This document shows positions 23,161 through 33,729 of a DNA stretch of 54,700 nucleotides, piece by piece. The notes beneath the pieces are model-generated. The model was given only the letters and a program-made list of their open reading frames with translations. It did no database searches and had not been told where the DNA came from. This stretch comes from Actinomycetales bacterium (GTDB taxonomy: Bacteria > Actinomycetota > Actinomycetes > Nanopelagicales > Nanopelagicaceae), in assembly GCA_018969585.1 (NCBI GenBank), contig JAGWYB010000006.1:1-54700 (forward strand), given 5' to 3'. The translations under genes were made by a program, and so were the position numbers. The first letter of the stretch is position 1, and each line of letters begins with the position of its first letter.

Positions 23161-24456
23161 TTGGCAGACGTGACTCGCATCGGTGAAAGCGGCGATCTTC
23201 TCAAGTGCTCCTTCTGCGGTAAGACCCAGAAGCAAGTCAAGAAGTTGATTGCAGGTCCAGGTGTTTATATCTGCGACGAATGTATCGATCTTTGCAACGA
23301 GATAATCGAAGACGAATTAAGCGAAGCAGCTGGTCTTGGTCTCCAAGAACTTCCTAAACCTCAAGAGATTTTTGATTTTCTAGATCAATATGTAATCGGA
23401 CAAGAACGTGCCAAGAAATCCTTATCGGTTGCCGTATATAACCATTACAAGCGAATCAAATCTGGCGACCGTCATCGCGAACAAGGCGTTGAGATTGCCA
23501 AGAGCAACATTCTGCTCCTCGGTCCAACTGGCTGCGGAAAGACATTGCTAGCCCAAACTTTAGCCAGAATGTTGAATGTCCCATTTGCGATTGCAGACGC
23601 GACTGCACTCACCGAAGCTGGCTACGTTGGTGAGGATGTAGAAAATATACTTTTAAAGTTGATTCAAGCAGCAGATTTTGATGTCAAAAAAGCTGAGACT
23701 GGAATTATCTACATTGATGAAATCGATAAAGTTGCGCGCAAGAGTGAAAATCCTTCGATTACTCGGGATGTTTCCGGTGAAGGCGTGCAACAAGCGCTAC
23801 TTAAGATTTTAGAGGGAACTACCGCATCGGTCCCACCTCAAGGCGGAAGAAAGCACCCGCATCAGGAATTTATTCAGATAGACACAACTAATGTTCTGTT
23901 TATTGTTGGAGGAGCATTTGCTGGGCTTGAGAAAATCATTGAAGCGCGCAAAGGAAAGGCTGGTGTTGGTTTTAATGCCGCGCTCAAGGTAACTAAAGAA
24001 AATGAGAAGAATGATCCATTTAGGGATGCCATGCCGGAAGATTTATTGAAGTTTGGAATGATTCCCGAATTTATCGGCCGCCTTCCAATCATGACTTCAG
24101 TTGAAAGTTTGGACCGTGCCGCTCTTCTCCAAATTCTTACCGAGCCAAAGAATGCTCTGGTTAAGCAATATCAACACCTATTCTCTATGGATGATGTTGA
24201 GCTAGAAATTGCAGAAGATGCGCTAGATATCATCGCCGACCAAGCTATTGCGCGCGGAACGGGCGCTAGAGGTTTAAGAGCAATCATGGAAGAGATTCTC
24301 TTGCCTGTGATGTACGAAGTTCCAAGCAAGAAAGAAATTGGCAAAGTAATCGTCAATGCCGAGGTTATTCGCTCGAAAACGCCACCGGTTTATGTGGAAC
24401 GAGGACCAAATAGCGTCAAGCGCAACAGTAAACGTGGAGAAGAGAAGACCGCGTAG
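23161..24456 (+). CDS. clpX: ATP-dependent Clp protease ATP-binding subunit ClpX
   Basis: The 431-aa AAA+ unfoldase has an N-terminal zinc-binding domain with four cysteines (KCSFCGKTQ...[12 protein letters not shown]), Walker A GPTGCGKT, the pore loop GYVGED and Walker [12 protein letters not shown]. The sensor II arginine lies in [13 protein letters not shown]. It feeds substrates to ClpP1P2. TTG start. Confidence 0.96.
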   Translation: MADVTRIGESGDLLKCSFCGKTQKQVKKLIAGPGVYICDECIDLCNEIIEDELSEAAGLGLQELPKPQEIFDFLDQYVIGQERAKKSLSVAVYNHYKRIKSGDRHREQGVEIAKSNILLLGPTGCGKTLLAQTLARMLNVPFAIADATALTEAGYVGEDVENILLKLIQAADFDVKKAETGIIYIDEIDKVARKSENPSITRDVSGEGVQQALLKILEGTTASVPPQGGRKHPHQEFIQIDTTNVLFIVGGAFAGLEKIIEARKGKAGVGFNAALKVTKENEKNDPFRDAMPEDLLKFGMIPEFIGRLPIMTSVESLDRAALLQILTEPKNALVKQYQHLFSMDDVELEIAEDALDIIADQAIARGTGARGLRAIMEEILLPVMYEVPSKKEIGKVIVNAEVIRSKTPPVYVERGPNSVKRNSKRGEEKTA

Positions 24457-24477
24457 CGCTCGCTAGTATCGCGTCTT

Positions 24478-27069
24478 ATGTCTGAGCTGCCCTCAAATTT
24501 CGCCCCTCACGAGATTGAGTCTGCACTTTATAAAAAGTGGTTAGACGCTGGGTATTTCAAAGCTGATCCAAATTCTAAGAAACCGCCATTTGCCATAGTT
24601 ATCCCGCCGCCGAACGTGACTGGCAGTCTCCATATCGGTCACGCTTTAGATCACACTATTCAAGATTTATTGATTCGAATGAAACGCATGAAGGGTTTTG
24701 AAACCCTCTGGCTTCCCGGGATGGATCATGCCGGCATCGCAACACAAAACGTAGTTGAAAAGAAATTAGCTGAAAGCAAGATCACCCGACATGATCTTGG
24801 AAGAGAAGAATTCATCAAAAAAGTGTGGGATTGGAAAGCTGAATACGGCGGCGCAATTCTCGGCCAGATGAAACGACTCGGAGATAGCGTTGATTGGAGT
24901 CGGGAACGTTTCACGATGGATGACGGCTTGTCACGAGCTGTCTTAACAATTTTCAAGCGACTTTACGATGCTGGGTTGATTTATCGAGCAGAGCGAATAA
25001 TTAATTGGTGCCCTCGTTGCTTAACTGCACTCTCTGATATCGAAGTGGATTATCAGGAGATAGATGGTGAATTTGTTCAGATTAGATACGGAGATTTAGA
25101 CGGCGACCATATTTATATTGCGACAACTCGCCCTGAAACAATGCTCGGCGACGGCGCCGTAGCGGTAAATCCAAATGATGACCGATATAAATCAATGATT
25201 GGTAAGCAAGTCCGCCTTCCTTATGTGAATCGAATGATCCCGATAATTGCAGATGAATTAGTTGATCCAGAATTTGGTACTGGTGCCGTAAAAGTTACTG
25301 CAGCTCATGATCCAAACGACTTTGAAATGGGGATGCGCCACGGCGTGCCCATGATTGTCATCATGAATGAGTCCGGAGTTATGGAAGGAACCGGAACGCA
25401 ATTTGATGGAATGGATAGATTCAAGGCTCGCAAAGCTCTGGTTGAGAAATTACGGGAAGATGGATTACTTGGGTGGGAAAAACGTCCTTATAAACATAGC
25501 GTTGGCCATTGTTCACGTTGCAACACAATCGTAGAACCACGACTCTCCTTACAGTGGTTTGTGAAAGTTGCACCGTTAGCGAAGATGGCAGGAGATGCGG
25601 TCCGTAATGGAGAAGTAAAGATTTCCCCAGTTGAGATGGAGCCACGCTATTTCGAGTGGGTAGACAACATGCATGATTGGTGTATTTCGCGTCAATTATG
25701 GTGGGGTCATCGAATTCCAGTTTGGTATGGACCGAATGACGAAATGAAAGTTATTGGTCCTGATGAAGTTGCACCAACTGGTTGGGTTCAAGATGAAGAT
25801 GTCTTAGATACCTGGTTTTCATCTGCGCTTTGGCCATTCTCAACCCTCGGTTGGCCAGATAAAACCGAGGACTTAAAGAAGTTCTATCCAACTTCGGTTC
25901 TCGTTACTGGCTATGACATTCTCTTCTTCTGGGTCGCACGCATGATGATCTTCTCGTTATTCGCGATGGATGGGAAACATCCATTCGACGTTATTGCGCT
26001 ACATGGCCTTGTGAGGGATAAGAACGGCAAGAAGATGTCGAAATCCAAAGGGAACGTAATCGACCCATTGGAATTTATGGATAAATATGGATCAGATGCC
26101 CTGAGATTCGCTTTGGCACGTGGCGCGAATCCTGGGACAGACCAAGCTCTCGCAGAAGAGTGGATTGCTGGAGCACGAAATTTCGCTACCAAGATATGGA
26201 ATGCCACTCGCTTTGCCATTATGAATGGAGCGAATGTTAAGGGCCTGCTCCCTGAAAGGAGTTCGCTAAACCATATTGATCGATGGATATTGGATGAATT
26301 GGATCGAACCATCGCATCAGTCGATGAGCTCTACGAAAACTTTGAGTTCGCAAAAGCTAGCGAGTCTCTCTATCACTTCGCTTGGGACGAAGTTTGTGAT
26401 TGGTATCTTGAATTAGTAAAAGACACTTTTTCAAAAGGTGGACCAGAAGCTGAAAAAACCAAGCGAGTTCTAGGTCACGTATTAGATAATCTTTTGAGAT
26501 TAATGCACCCAAATATGCCATTTATTTCTGAAGAACTCTGGATTAAATTAACTGGAGGAGAATCACTAGTAATCGCAGAATGGCCGACAGGTTCCGGGCA
26601 CGCTAAAGACTTAGAAGCTCATGACGTAGTTGAAGATATGAAGCAACTGATTACAGAAATCCGCCGGTTCAGGAGTGATCAAGGAATAAAGAATTCAGCT
26701 CGAATAAATGCCGAGATAACCGGACTAACCGGTCCCGGCACAAAATACGAGGATGCGATTAGATTCCTTGTTCGCCTCGATGCTCCTGGTAATTACTTTT
26801 CGCCGAGCGCAAAGATTGAAATTGGTAAATTTACTGTTTCCTTTGATCTAACAGGCAGCGTTGATGTCGCAGCCGAAAGAGCGCGTTTAACTAAAGATCT
26901 TGCAAATATTAAAAAGGATCGTGAGACTGCTCAAGTAAAGCTTGGCAATGAGAATTTTATGGCGAAAGCCCCAATGGAAGTCGTTTCTGAAATTCGGAAC
27001 CGTTTAGAATTCTGCGACTCTGAAATTCAGCGTATCGAGTCACTCCTCTCCTCTCTACCAAATTCTTAA
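24478..27069 (+). CDS. valS: Valyl-tRNA synthetase
   Basis: This 863-aa class I synthetase has HIGH as SLHIGHALDHT (about residue 45), the KMSKS loop as KKMSKSKGN (about 520), an editing domain (IATTRPETMLGDGAVAVNP, KVTAAHDPNDFEMG) and a C-terminal coiled-coil arm (AAERARLTKDLANIKKDRETAQ). Sequence is intact and the length is usual. Confidence 0.97.
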   Translation: MSELPSNFAPHEIESALYKKWLDAGYFKADPNSKKPPFAIVIPPPNVTGSLHIGHALDHTIQDLLIRMKRMKGFETLWLPGMDHAGIATQNVVEKKLAESKITRHDLGREEFIKKVWDWKAEYGGAILGQMKRLGDSVDWSRERFTMDDGLSRAVLTIFKRLYDAGLIYRAERIINWCPRCLTALSDIEVDYQEIDGEFVQIRYGDLDGDHIYIATTRPETMLGDGAVAVNPNDDRYKSMIGKQVRLPYVNRMIPIIADELVDPEFGTGAVKVTAAHDPNDFEMGMRHGVPMIVIMNESGVMEGTGTQFDGMDRFKARKALVEKLREDGLLGWEKRPYKHSVGHCSRCNTIVEPRLSLQWFVKVAPLAKMAGDAVRNGEVKISPVEMEPRYFEWVDNMHDWCISRQLWWGHRIPVWYGPNDEMKVIGPDEVAPTGWVQDEDVLDTWFSSALWPFSTLGWPDKTEDLKKFYPTSVLVTGYDILFFWVARMMIFSLFAMDGKHPFDVIALHGLVRDKNGKKMSKSKGNVIDPLEFMDKYGSDALRFALARGANPGTDQALAEEWIAGARNFATKIWNATRFAIMNGANVKGLLPERSSLNHIDRWILDELDRTIASVDELYENFEFAKASESLYHFAWDEVCDWYLELVKDTFSKGGPEAEKTKRVLGHVLDNLLRLMHPNMPFISEELWIKLTGGESLVIAEWPTGSGHAKDLEAHDVVEDMKQLITEIRRFRSDQGIKNSARINAEITGLTGPGTKYEDAIRFLVRLDAPGNYFSPSAKIEIGKFTVSFDLTGSVDVAAERARLTKDLANIKKDRETAQVKLGNENFMAKAPMEVVSEIRNRLEFCDSEIQRIESLLSSLPNS

Positions 27070-27077
27070 GAATATAA

Positions 27078-28406
27078 ATGAGCCTACAAGAGATAGAAAA
27101 GGCGTTATCAGCTCGTTGGCCAGAAACAAAAATAAATCCAACTTTAGAACGCATTGCACTTTTAGTTGATTATCTTGGATCACCCCAACTTTCATATCCA
27201 ACAATTCATATTGCGGGTACGAATGGGAAAACTTCAACATCGAGGATTATTGATTCGCTCTGCCAAGAATTGGGTTTGCGAACTGGAAGATTCACGAGTC
27301 CACATTTAGAGAGCATGCTGGAGCGGATTGCAATAAATGGAAGCCCAATTGATGAATTAACTTTTGTTAAGAACTTTAAAGATATTGAGCCCTATTTAGC
27401 GTTAGTCGACGGAAAAATGCCAGATCCGCTCTCATTTTTTGAAGTGATGACGGCGCTTGCCTTTGTAACGTTCGCGGAGCATCCAGTAGATATTGGGATT
27501 TTTGAATGCGGCATGGGAGGGGAATGGGATTCCACCAACGTTATTGATAGCAAAGTCGCGGTTATTACATCAATTGGATTTGATCACATGGAGTATTTGG
27601 GGAACACACTGGTCGAGATCGCAACTACCAAATCTGGAATTATCAAAAGTGGAGAGTTTGCGGTCCTTGCCCGCCAGGAGCGCGAGGCGGCACAGGCACT
27701 ATTGAAGCGATGTGCCACTATGAATACGACGCCTCTTCGTGAGGGGATTGAATACGAGGTTGTGAAACGTGACGTTGCAGTTGGAGGTCAACTACTGACA
27801 ATTCGTGGAATTTACGGAATTTATGAAGATTTATTCCTTCCGCTTCACGGCAAACATCAATCCAGTAATGCAGCTACTGCATTAGCGGCGGTTGAAGTTT
27901 TCGCTGGCGAATCGGAATTATCTCAAGAAGTTGTAGCTAACGCATTTGCAAATGTGACATCCCCAGGACGTTGTGAAATTATCTCTAGAGAGCCCACTGT
28001 CATTATTGACGCGGCACATAACCCACATGGAGCGATCTCACTAAAAGAGGTTTTGAATAGTGAATTCAACTTCGACAAAATTATCATGATTTTTGCAGCA
28101 ATGGGAGATAAAGACATCTCCGGGTTTCTAACTGAAATCTCTCCAATTATCGATCAGGTAATACTCACTCGAAATTCATCTCCAAGGTGCGCAGAAATAA
28201 ATCAAGTAAGCGAAATAGCCTCAGGAATATTTAAGGATGCTCAGATTTCTACGGCCCCGCAGCTAGCAGAAGCACTTGAGGCGGCCAAGTTAAAGGCTCT
28301 TGAAATGCAAGATCATGGAAGTGTTGCAATACTGGTAACTGGGTCTGTGGCTACTGCTGGTGAAATAAGATCGATAGTAAAGAGAAAAGGTATGACGAAT
28401 AGATGA
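27078..28406 (+). CDS. folC: Folylpolyglutamate synthase / dihydrofolate synthase
   Basis: The 442-aa Mur-ligase-family enzyme adds glutamate to folates. It shows the ATP-binding loop IAGTNGKTSTSR, TSPHLESMLERI, FECGMGGEWDSTN and the C-terminal VIIDAAHNPHGA. It begins 8 bp after valS and overlaps the DUF4233 gene by ATGA. Confidence 0.95.
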   Translation: MSLQEIEKALSARWPETKINPTLERIALLVDYLGSPQLSYPTIHIAGTNGKTSTSRIIDSLCQELGLRTGRFTSPHLESMLERIAINGSPIDELTFVKNFKDIEPYLALVDGKMPDPLSFFEVMTALAFVTFAEHPVDIGIFECGMGGEWDSTNVIDSKVAVITSIGFDHMEYLGNTLVEIATTKSGIIKSGEFAVLARQEREAAQALLKRCATMNTTPLREGIEYEVVKRDVAVGGQLLTIRGIYGIYEDLFLPLHGKHQSSNAATALAAVEVFAGESELSQEVVANAFANVTSPGRCEIISREPTVIIDAAHNPHGAISLKEVLNSEFNFDKIIMIFAAMGDKDISGFLTEISPIIDQVILTRNSSPRCAEINQVSEIASGIFKDAQISTAPQLAEALEAAKLKALEMQDHGSVAILVTGSVATAGEIRSIVKRKGMTNR

Positions 28407-28732
28407 AAATGTTGGCGCGCTCAGTGTTGTCAATGGAAATTTTGCTACTTGGATTCGCCCTATTACTTGCGAAAGACCTTGCTTCCAGAGAGGGCTTGTG
28501 GCTTGGACTTGCGCTAGTCGTAATCGCAATTTTGGCTCTCGGAACTTTGAAAAGCAAAATTGGATGGATACTTGGTTGGATACTTCAATTCGGGATTATT
28601 CTTTACGGGTTTTACATTTTTTCTATGTTCTTCATGGGAGCTCTTTTTCTCTCATTGTGGGTTGGTGCGATTGTGATTGGCCGAAAGGGAGAGGCGCTCA
28701 AGCGGGCTCGCCAGGGGGAAAATCCACAATAG
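28403..28732 (+). CDS. DUF4233 membrane protein
   Basis: The 109-aa protein has four hydrophobic helices and a basic C-terminus (RKGEALKRARQG). A DUF4233 gene directly after folC is a recurrent actinobacterial arrangement, and the N-terminal SVLSMEILLLGFALLLAKDLA fits the family. Function is unknown. Confidence 0.8.
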   Translation: MKMLARSVLSMEILLLGFALLLAKDLASREGLWLGLALVVIAILALGTLKSKIGWILGWILQFGIILYGFYIFSMFFMGALFLSLWVGAIVIGRKGEALKRARQGENPQ

Positions 28733-28745
28733 ACTTGGGTCTGTG

Positions 28746-29186
28746 ATGACCTCCCAAAAAGAGCAAACTTTGGTACTCATAAAGCCGGATGGCGTTCGCC
28801 GCGGCCTTATTGGCGAAATTATTCGCCGAATTGAAGCTAAAGGTTATGTCGTCGAAAATCTAAAGATGTCTCTTGTTTCGATTAACCAATTAAAAAATCA
28901 TTATCAAGAACATGAAGGCAAGCCTTTTTTCGAACCCCTACTTGAGTTCATGCAGAGCGGTCCAATCGTCGCAATGGTTGTTTCTGGCAATCGCGTCATT
29001 GAAGGTTTTAGATCTCTAGCGGGCGCAACTGAGCCCACAAGTGCCGCACCCGGTACCATTCGCGGTGACTTGGCAAGAGACCAAGGAACTAAAGTTGTTC
29101 AAAATCTCGTTCATGGTTCAGATTCTTCGGAGTCAGCCCAACGTGAGATTTTGATTTTCTTCCCCGAACTACAAGGAGTGAAATAA
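28746..29186 (+). CDS. ndk: Nucleoside diphosphate kinase
   Basis: The enzyme (146 aa) transfers gamma-phosphate between nucleotides through a phosphohistidine. Signatures are [31 protein letters not shown] and the active-site His in [12 protein letters not shown]. The residues [16 protein letters not shown] are normal. The ORF track extends too far upstream. ATG at 28746 or the adjacent GTG at 28743 is the start, with TAGACT just upstream as a possible -10. Confidence 0.95.
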   Translation: MTSQKEQTLVLIKPDGVRRGLIGEIIRRIEAKGYVVENLKMSLVSINQLKNHYQEHEGKPFFEPLLEFMQSGPIVAMVVSGNRVIEGFRSLAGATEPTSAAPGTIRGDLARDQGTKVVQNLVHGSDSSESAQREILIFFPELQGVK

Positions 29187-30226
29187 TGGCGGGTATGAAA
29201 TCTCGAGGTAGTTTCTTCGGTCGAGATATGGCGATAGATCTTGGAACCGCCAACACCTTGGTATATGTAAGAGGTAAAGGCATCGTCTTAAATGAACCGA
29301 GCGTCGTAGCTGTTAATCAAGATACTGGAGCGGTCCTTGCCGTAGGCGCGGAAGCGAAGCGAATGATCGGAAGAACTCCAGGAAGTATCGTCGCAATTCG
29401 CCCATTAAAAGATGGTGTAATCGCAGATTTCGATACCACGGCTTTAATGATTAAATATTTTATTCGCCAAGTGCATAAACATACCTATCTTGCAAAACCG
29501 AGAATTGTCATTTGCGTTCCCTCAGGAATCACTGGCGTTGAACAACGCGCGGTTAAAGATGCTGGATACGAAGCTGGAGCTCGCAAGGTATACATAATTG
29601 AAGAGCCGATGGCAGCGGCGATAGGCGCAAACCTTCCCATTCATGAACCAACCGGAAACATGGTCGTAGACATTGGCGGTGGAACGACTGAAGTTGCTGT
29701 TATTTCTATGGGCGGAATCGTTTCCGCTGGTTCAATCCGTGTCGGTGGCGACGAATTAGATCAAGCAATTATTAGTTGGATTAAGCGCGAGTATTCAATG
29801 CTGCTTGGCGAGCGGACCGCAGAAGAAATTAAGATGGCGGTTGGCTCTGCTTATCCATTGCGGGATGAGCCTGATGCTGAAATTCGCGGAAGAGATGTTG
29901 CCACTGGGCTACCAAAAACAATCGTTATCTCAGCCGAAGAAATTCGAAAAGCTCTAGAGGAGCCAGTCACCGCCATCGTAAATGCGGTTAAAGCAACATT
30001 GGATAAGACGCCGCCTGAGTTATCTGCGGACTTGATGGATCGTGGAATTTTCTTAACGGGCGGAGGAGCGCTGCTTAGAGGACTAGATGAGAGATTGCGC
30101 CACGAAACAAATATCCCTATACATATCGCAGAGCGACCCTTATTAGCTGTTGTTGAAGGTTCTGGAAAATGTATCGAGGAGTTCGAAGCTCTAGAGAAAG
30201 TTCTAATCTCCGAGCCTCGTCGATAG
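29186..30226 (+). CDS. mreB: Rod shape-determining protein MreB
   Basis: The 346-aa actin-like protein organises lateral wall synthesis. Phosphate loops [14 protein letters not shown] and [15 protein letters not shown], plus the adenosine motif [14 protein letters not shown], are present. AAGGAG precedes the ATG, which overlaps the ndk stop by 1 nt. It leads the mreBCD-mrdA-rodA elongasome group, so the cell is expected to be rod-like or to elongate laterally. Confidence 0.96.
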   Translation: MAGMKSRGSFFGRDMAIDLGTANTLVYVRGKGIVLNEPSVVAVNQDTGAVLAVGAEAKRMIGRTPGSIVAIRPLKDGVIADFDTTALMIKYFIRQVHKHTYLAKPRIVICVPSGITGVEQRAVKDAGYEAGARKVYIIEEPMAAAIGANLPIHEPTGNMVVDIGGGTTEVAVISMGGIVSAGSIRVGGDELDQAIISWIKREYSMLLGERTAEEIKMAVGSAYPLRDEPDAEIRGRDVATGLPKTIVISAEEIRKALEEPVTAIVNAVKATLDKTPPELSADLMDRGIFLTGGGALLRGLDERLRHETNIPIHIAERPLLAVVEGSGKCIEEFEALEKVLISEPRR

Positions 30227-30232
30227 GAAGTA

Positions 30233-31144
30233 ATGACGACTAAGCGGACCAATCGCACTCGACTTCTTCTGGTCTCGCTTCTGGTTACATCGCTTTTTCT
30301 AATCACACTGGACCTACGTGGACTTAGCGTTGTGTCATCACTGCGAACAGCTGCGCAAAGTGCGCTTACTCCCTTTCAGTCTCTCAGCACCGCAATTTTG
30401 TCGCCAATTTCAAATTTTCTCGACAATTTGAGCGGTTTGAGATCTGCACAAAATCGCGTTGCTGAATTAGAGAGAGAAAATCAAGAGTTACGAAATACCA
30501 ATATTCTGAATGAAAATGTAGTGGGCGAATTGAAGCAATTAAAAGGCGTACTAGATCTCGCCGGAAGAGCGAAATATAAAACTATTAGTGCTCGAGTTAT
30601 CGGAAAAGGTGGCACTGCAACTATTGGCGAGACAATAATCATTGATAAAGGAAGCGCCTCCGGAATTTCTACAGATATGACAGTTATTTCCGAAAATGGA
30701 TTAGTAGGGGTAGTGAAATCAGTCAGTAATAGCGCTTCAATAATTATGTTGATGAGCGATCCGAATTTTAGATTAGGCGTAAGAGTTGCAGGCTCACAAT
30801 TAATGGGAATTCTCTCTGGGGAAGGGGGCGATAATTTCTCGTTACAAATGTTGAGCGCATCCTCCGATTTAAGTGTCGGAGACGTTTTGCTTTCTAGAGG
30901 AAGCTCCGGAGATAAACCATTCGTACCCGGAGTGCCGGTTGGGAGAGTGAGTTTTGTTGAAAACAGTTTGGGTCAGCTAACCAAAAAAGCTAAAGTCGAA
31001 CCTTACGTAGATTTCAATTCACTTGGTGTTGTGAGCGTCGTTTTAGAATCGATCGCCGGCGATCCAGGAGACGCTCTAGTTCCAAAAGCGCCGAGGCCAG
31101 CCCCGACAATAACTGTTTTCGTTACTCCAACTCCGAATGAATAA
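30233..31144 (+). CDS. mreC: Rod shape-determining protein MreC
   Basis: The 303-aa periplasmic scaffold has an N-terminal membrane anchor (LLLVSLLVTSLFLITLDL), a coiled coil (NRVAELERENQELRNTN) and the two beta-barrel domains typical of MreC (ISARVIGKGG, VVSENGLVGVV, MGILSGEGGDNFSLQML). The C-terminal proline-rich tail PKAPRPAPTITVFVTPTP is usual in actinobacteria. Confidence 0.93.
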   Translation: MTTKRTNRTRLLLVSLLVTSLFLITLDLRGLSVVSSLRTAAQSALTPFQSLSTAILSPISNFLDNLSGLRSAQNRVAELERENQELRNTNILNENVVGELKQLKGVLDLAGRAKYKTISARVIGKGGTATIGETIIIDKGSASGISTDMTVISENGLVGVVKSVSNSASIIMLMSDPNFRLGVRVAGSQLMGILSGEGGDNFSLQMLSASSDLSVGDVLLSRGSSGDKPFVPGVPVGRVSFVENSLGQLTKKAKVEPYVDFNSLGVVSVVLESIAGDPGDALVPKAPRPAPTITVFVTPTPNE

Positions 31145-31159
31145 ATCCAGGTTACAACT

Positions 31160-31678
31160 ATGAATATTGCTCGAATTCCTTACATCCTCTTAACACTTTC
31201 GGGATTCTTTATTCTTCAAGAGGGTTTTATCAATCGAATAAATTTCTTTATTGGTGGATTCTCTCTTTATCTTGTCTTTGTAATTGCTTGGACGCTTCAA
31301 GAGGAGCCCAGTAACGCGATGCTTATCGGATTCTTCGCCGGATTTATTGCTGACTTCTCGCCAACTCTAGAGTCGCCATTTGGTTTATGGACGCTAATAC
31401 TCACTGGGTTCTGCTATTTCTTGGCAACCACAGTCAGGGGTAATTTGGATCCACAGTTAAGCCCGCTGCAAATGACTCTAGTAACAGCGTCTAGTTCAGC
31501 TGTTCTGCTCCTGTTGTTTATATTGATTGGAGCAATTCTGGGGCAAGAACTATCGTCGATTAGCATTTTGATATCGGAAGTTATTGGAAACACACTTTGG
31601 AGTTTTGTTCTAGCTCCCATTTATATTCCGTTGACAATTAAGTTCTATCAATTTTCTCTGACAGCGAGGGAGAGATGA
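31160..31678 (+). CDS. mreD: Rod shape-determining protein MreD
   Basis: The 172-aa protein has five or six hydrophobic helices (FILQEGFINRINFFIGG, LVFVIAWTLQ, AMLIGFFAGFIADF and others), including the MreD motif GFFAGFIADFSPTLESPFG. It lies between mreC and mrdA and overlaps the latter by ATGA. Confidence 0.88.
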   Translation: MNIARIPYILLTLSGFFILQEGFINRINFFIGGFSLYLVFVIAWTLQEEPSNAMLIGFFAGFIADFSPTLESPFGLWTLILTGFCYFLATTVRGNLDPQLSPLQMTLVTASSSAVLLLLFILIGAILGQELSSISILISEVIGNTLWSFVLAPIYIPLTIKFYQFSLTARER

Positions 31679-33729
31679 GAGATAGAACTTCCACCGCAGT
31701 TCTTGTTGCTCAAGTATTTGTAATTTCCTTGATGATTGCGCTTTTTGGACGACTCTTCTATCTGCAAATCGCCGATGGCCCTCGTTACCAAGAGGCGGCA
31801 TTGGATATTCAGAGCAGAGATATCGTTACCCCTGCCTTGCGCGGCTTAATTGTTGATATCTCTGGTGAAAAACTAGCCACAAACAAAGCTGGGCTAATGG
31901 TCACTGCAGATCGCTCGATTCTTGATCAGCAAAATGACGATGGCAAAGTCGTCCTTGAGCGAGTGTCTCAGATACTCAAATTGGAATTCAGTGATGTTTT
32001 TGCCCGTACGCGACTTTGCGGAGAGTTGCCAAAAGAGGAGCGAAATGGTTGTTGGACTGGTAATCGATACCAACCGATCCCAATCACCAAAGAAGCTACC
32101 GAGGAGCAAGTTCTAAAGATTGTGGAACGTTCTGATCAGTTCCCAGGAATTGGCGCTGAGCCTGTATCGATTCGAAACTATCCTTCCAAATCAGATGAAC
32201 GCGCAACACATATTCTTGGATATGTCGGACCAATAACGGAAGACGATTTAAATAACGAATTAGGTAAAAAATATTATCGAAATGAGTTAGTTGGCAAAGC
32301 AGGTATTGAACTCCAATACGATGAAGCTTTACGCGGAACTCCGGGAGTTCGCACGGTAATTGTCAACAACAAAGAATCGGTTACACGAGAATCCAAAAAT
32401 ATTGCTCCAATACCGGGAAATCATCTTGTTTTAAATATAAATGCGAAACTTCAAGCTGCCGTAGAGAAGGAGCTTCGTGATTCCGTCTTTCGTGCTCGAG
32501 CAAACGGATACCGTGGTGATTCTGGTGCAGCCGTGGTTATGGATTTGAAGGGTCGAGTTTTAGCGATGGCTTCTTATCCCGATTATGATTTAAATATTTG
32601 GGAAAATGGAATCACCGTCAGACAAGCCAAAGAACTTTATAGTGAACGAAGTGGAGTCCCTGCACTCTCTCGAGCCATCCAAGGAAGTTTTGCACCCGCT
32701 TCGGCATTCAAAGTTGTTTCGCTGGCCGCTGCGGGCGCTGCAAACTACAACTTGGCAAATACATATAACTGTCCGAGTGAGGTGACATTCGGCGATCGAA
32801 CCTTTAGGAATTACGATAGCAAGCCTGCCGGAAGAATTAATTTGGTTACGGCAATGGCTATTTCATGTGACTCGATTTGGTATCAAATTGCATATGACGA
32901 ATGGGTTCGCGATGGAGGATTAAAGCCAAAGCCAAATCCGAACGATAATTTCTTCAAAGCTGCAGCCGGATTTGGGGTAGGCAAGCGCACCGGTATCGAT
33001 CTGCCATCTGAAGTTAAGGGGCGCCTACCAGACCGAGAATGGAAGAAATCTTGGTACTCCCGAAATAAAGAATTTTTCTGTGATTATCAGGCGCGAGCTC
33101 AAAAATCTCAATTAACTCCTTATTTGATTGCGTTGGCAAGAGAAAATTGCCTGGATGGTGACCGAGTAAGAGCGGGAGATATGGTGAATTTTTCGATCGG
33201 TCAAGGAGATGTCTTGATGACACCTATTCAAATGGCAGTTATGTATGGCGCGATTGCCAACGGTGGAAATTTAATGAAACCCAAAATTGCAAGAGCTATT
33301 GTCTCTCCGACAAATAGAGTTATAAAAGAAATGGAGCCAGAAGTTACTGGCAAACTAACCGTCCCAGACTCGACGCTAGAACTTTTGAAACGGTCGTTAA
33401 GAGCAGTTGTTACTTCAGGAACTGCGCGCGGAGTATTCTCAGGATTGCAAGCCGAAGTGAGTGGAAAGACTGGAACCGGACAAGTATTTGGAAGGAATTT
33501 AGATGGATCTGCTAAGGATGATACTTCTTGGTTCGCTTCCTATGCTCCCGCTAAGAAACCTAAATACGTTGTTGTGATGATGGTTAGCCAAGGTGGATTT
33601 GGAGCGACGACAAGTGGAGCCGGCGTTCGTCGTATCTACGAATATATATTTGGCGAGAATGGGAAAAAAGCGATTTTTCCTAATGGCCCTGTTTCGGAAA
33701 TACCAACTATCGATAGCAAGACTTCATAA
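31675..33729 (+). CDS. mrdA: Penicillin-binding protein 2 (elongasome transpeptidase)
   Basis: The 684-aa class B PBP has one N-terminal membrane helix, a dimerisation domain (YPSKSDERATHILGYVGPI) and the transpeptidase motifs: nucleophile SxxK as PASAFKVV, the SxN-type motif as ISCDSIW, and KTG as VSGKTGTGQ. It crosslinks peptidoglycan with RodA. Overlap by 1 nt with rodA. Confidence 0.95.
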   Translation: MRDRTSTAVLVAQVFVISLMIALFGRLFYLQIADGPRYQEAALDIQSRDIVTPALRGLIVDISGEKLATNKAGLMVTADRSILDQQNDDGKVVLERVSQILKLEFSDVFARTRLCGELPKEERNGCWTGNRYQPIPITKEATEEQVLKIVERSDQFPGIGAEPVSIRNYPSKSDERATHILGYVGPITEDDLNNELGKKYYRNELVGKAGIELQYDEALRGTPGVRTVIVNNKESVTRESKNIAPIPGNHLVLNINAKLQAAVEKELRDSVFRARANGYRGDSGAAVVMDLKGRVLAMASYPDYDLNIWENGITVRQAKELYSERSGVPALSRAIQGSFAPASAFKVVSLAAAGAANYNLANTYNCPSEVTFGDRTFRNYDSKPAGRINLVTAMAISCDSIWYQIAYDEWVRDGGLKPKPNPNDNFFKAAAGFGVGKRTGIDLPSEVKGRLPDREWKKSWYSRNKEFFCDYQARAQKSQLTPYLIALARENCLDGDRVRAGDMVNFSIGQGDVLMTPIQMAVMYGAIANGGNLMKPKIARAIVSPTNRVIKEMEPEVTGKLTVPDSTLELLKRSLRAVVTSGTARGVFSGLQAEVSGKTGTGQVFGRNLDGSAKDDTSWFASYAPAKKPKYVVVMMVSQGGFGATTSGAGVRRIYEYIFGENGKKAIFPNGPVSEIPTIDSKTS